Source: an uncultured Granulosicoccaceae bacterium
GTDB taxonomy: Bacteria > Pseudomonadota > Gammaproteobacteria > Granulosicoccales > Granulosicoccaceae
Direction: 5' to 3'
NCBI GenBank assembly: GCA_937951695.1
Contig: CALFBL010000281.1
Coordinates: 1 to 5,315, forward strand
DNA length: 5,315 bases
The notes under the pieces were generated by a model, which was not told the DNA's origin, searched no databases, and was given only the letters and a program-made list of their open reading frames with translations. Made by a program: the position numbers and the translations under genes. Positions 4,452 through 5,315 of the stretch are shown here, piece after piece. The first letter of the stretch is position 1. Each line of letters opens with the position of its first letter.

Positions 4452-5315
4452 CCATTCGCTGGATTTTGCGCTCGGTGAGGACATCGATGCGTTGCAGGCA
4501 ACGGTGCGGCGATTTGCCCAAGAAGAAATCGCACCCAGAGCTGCCGAAATAGACAGTAGCAATGAGTTCCCAGCAGAATTTTGGCAGAAAATGGGCGAAC
4601 TGGGTCTTCACGGTATTACGGTACCGGAGGCGTACGGTGGCGCCAACATGGGGTACCTGGCTCATACCATCGCTATTGAGGAGATCAGCCGTGCCAGCGC
4701 ATCGGTTGGTTTAAGTTATGGTGCGCATTCCAATTTGTGTGTCAATCAGATCAATCGCTGGGGGACAGACGCTCAAAAGGCTGCGTACTTGCCAAAGCTC
4801 ATTACCGGTGAGCAGGTTGGGTCTTTGGCGATGTCTGAACCCGGGTCAGGATCGGACGTGATATCGATGCAATTGCGCGCTGAAAAACGCAACGATCGTT
4901 ACGTACTCAACGGCAACAAAATGTGGATCACCAACGGGCCGAACGCCAACACGCTGGTGGTGTACGCGAAAACTGATCCCGATGCGGGGTCCAAAGGCAT
5001 CACCGCATTTCTGATTGAACGAACCATGGCCGGTTTTTCCACCGCGCAAAAGCTCGACAAGCTTGGCATGCGAGGGTCCAACACCTGTGAGTTGGTGTTC
5101 GAAGATGTGGACGTGCCGTTAGACAATGTGCTTGGGGAGGAAGGTGAGGGCGCCAAGGTGTTAATGTCGGGGCTGGACTTTGAACGGGTGGTGTTGGCAG
5201 CAGGTCCCTTGGGCATCATGGCCGCGGCTTTGGATGTGGTCGTGCCTTATGTGCACGAACGAAAACAATTTGGTCAGGCCATTGGCACCTTTCAACTTAT
5301 GCAAGGCAAGCTGGC
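4444..5315 (+). CDS. liuA: Isovaleryl-CoA dehydrogenase, N-terminal 290 codons (gene runs off right edge)
   Basis: An FAD-dependent acyl-CoA dehydrogenase that oxidises isovaleryl-CoA to 3-methylcrotonyl-CoA in leucine breakdown, passing electrons to electron-transfer flavoprotein. The N-terminal helical domain covers about 1-125. It contains ISRASASVGLSYGAHSNLCV (81-100), characteristic of isovaleryl-CoA dehydrogenases. The middle beta domain has LAMSEPGSGSDV (128-139), the FAD/substrate signature, and YVLNGNKMWITNG (153-165). GMRGSNTCELVFEDVDVP (208-225) and GLDFERVVLAAGPLGIM (243-259) follow. E247 in the latter matches the unusual catalytic Glu of this subfamily (Glu254 in human isovaleryl-CoA dehydrogenase). 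HERKQFGQAIGTFQLMQGKL (271-290) ends the window; about 95-100 residues are missing. ATG at 4444 has AAGGTG (4434-4439) as ribosome site, lying inside the end of the TetR gene. The carboxylase genes of the pathway would be expected beyond the right edge. Confidence 0.94.
   Translation, partial: MFNHSLDFALGEDIDALQATVRRFAQEEIAPRAAEIDSSNEFPAEFWQKMGELGLHGITVPEAYGGANMGYLAHTIAIEEISRASASVGLSYGAHSNLCVNQINRWGTDAQKAAYLPKLITGEQVGSLAMSEPGSGSDVISMQLRAEKRNDRYVLNGNKMWITNGPNANTLVVYAKTDPDAGSKGITAFLIERTMAGFSTAQKLDKLGMRGSNTCELVFEDVDVPLDNVLGEEGEGAKVLMSGLDFERVVLAAGPLGIMAAALDVVVPYVHERKQFGQAIGTFQLMQGKL

Noticed and set aside
4899..5219. 106-residue minus-strand frame inside the isovaleryl-CoA dehydrogenase gene
   Set aside because: It is antisense to strongly conserved dehydrogenase motifs and has no recognisable domain; it is a shadow of GC-biased codon positions.
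1..5315. CRISPR array, insertion sequence, tRNA/rRNA, defence or prophage genes
   Set aside because: I looked for regularly spaced repeats, terminal inverted repeats with a transposase, tRNA-like folds and phage or nuclease motifs and saw none; the only tandem repeat is the 19-bp pair.

Overview
This window suggests a proteobacterium, most likely a gammaproteobacterium or a relative. Base composition is roughly balanced, the proteins resemble proteobacterial families, and the right side carries part of a leucine/isovalerate degradation (liu-type) cluster. The lineage is inferred from family resemblance only.

Left block (1-2803, all minus strand). In transcription order it holds: a 75-residue protein that is essentially one peptidoglycan-binding-1 domain; a HAD-superfamily haloacid-dehalogenase-like hydrolase; a DUF1348/NTF2-like protein; a glutathione S-transferase-like protein with a GTG start; and the N-terminal 111 codons of a LysE/RhtB-type exporter, which starts at TTG and runs off the left edge. 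Gaps of 56-91 bases separate the genes, so they may form a loose operon or have several promoters. An AT-rich gap before the DUF1348 gene could hold an internal promoter. A 19-bp tandem repeat lies just before the dehalogenase-like gene.

Divergent gap (2804-2874). This 71-base stretch separates the left block from the plus-strand genes and must hold both promoters, but neither is clear.

Right block (2863/2875-5315, all plus strand). It holds an enoyl-CoA hydratase/isomerase-family protein of the methylglutaconyl-CoA hydratase (LiuC) type, a TetR/AcrR-family regulator, and the first 290 codons of isovaleryl-CoA dehydrogenase (LiuA). The dehydrogenase start overlaps the regulator's end by 8 bases. 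The 137-base gap before the regulator holds a long imperfect hairpin, a good sigma70-type promoter (TTGCTG, 17 bp, TATAGT) and a palindrome, ACGAAC-GGTC-GTTCGT, at the predicted transcription start. The simplest reading is an autoregulated TetR-liuA transcript in which the TetR protein senses a leucine-pathway acyl-CoA. LiuA would oxidise isovaleryl-CoA to 3-methylcrotonyl-CoA. A biotin carboxylase, expected beyond the right edge, would make 3-methylglutaconyl-CoA, and the hydratase would convert this to HMG-CoA.

I see no rRNA, tRNA, CRISPR, insertion sequence or phage feature. Most of the window is ordinary metabolism. The best leads are the TetR operator/promoter arrangement, the signal-less peptidoglycan-binding protein and the altered motif of the dehalogenase-like protein.
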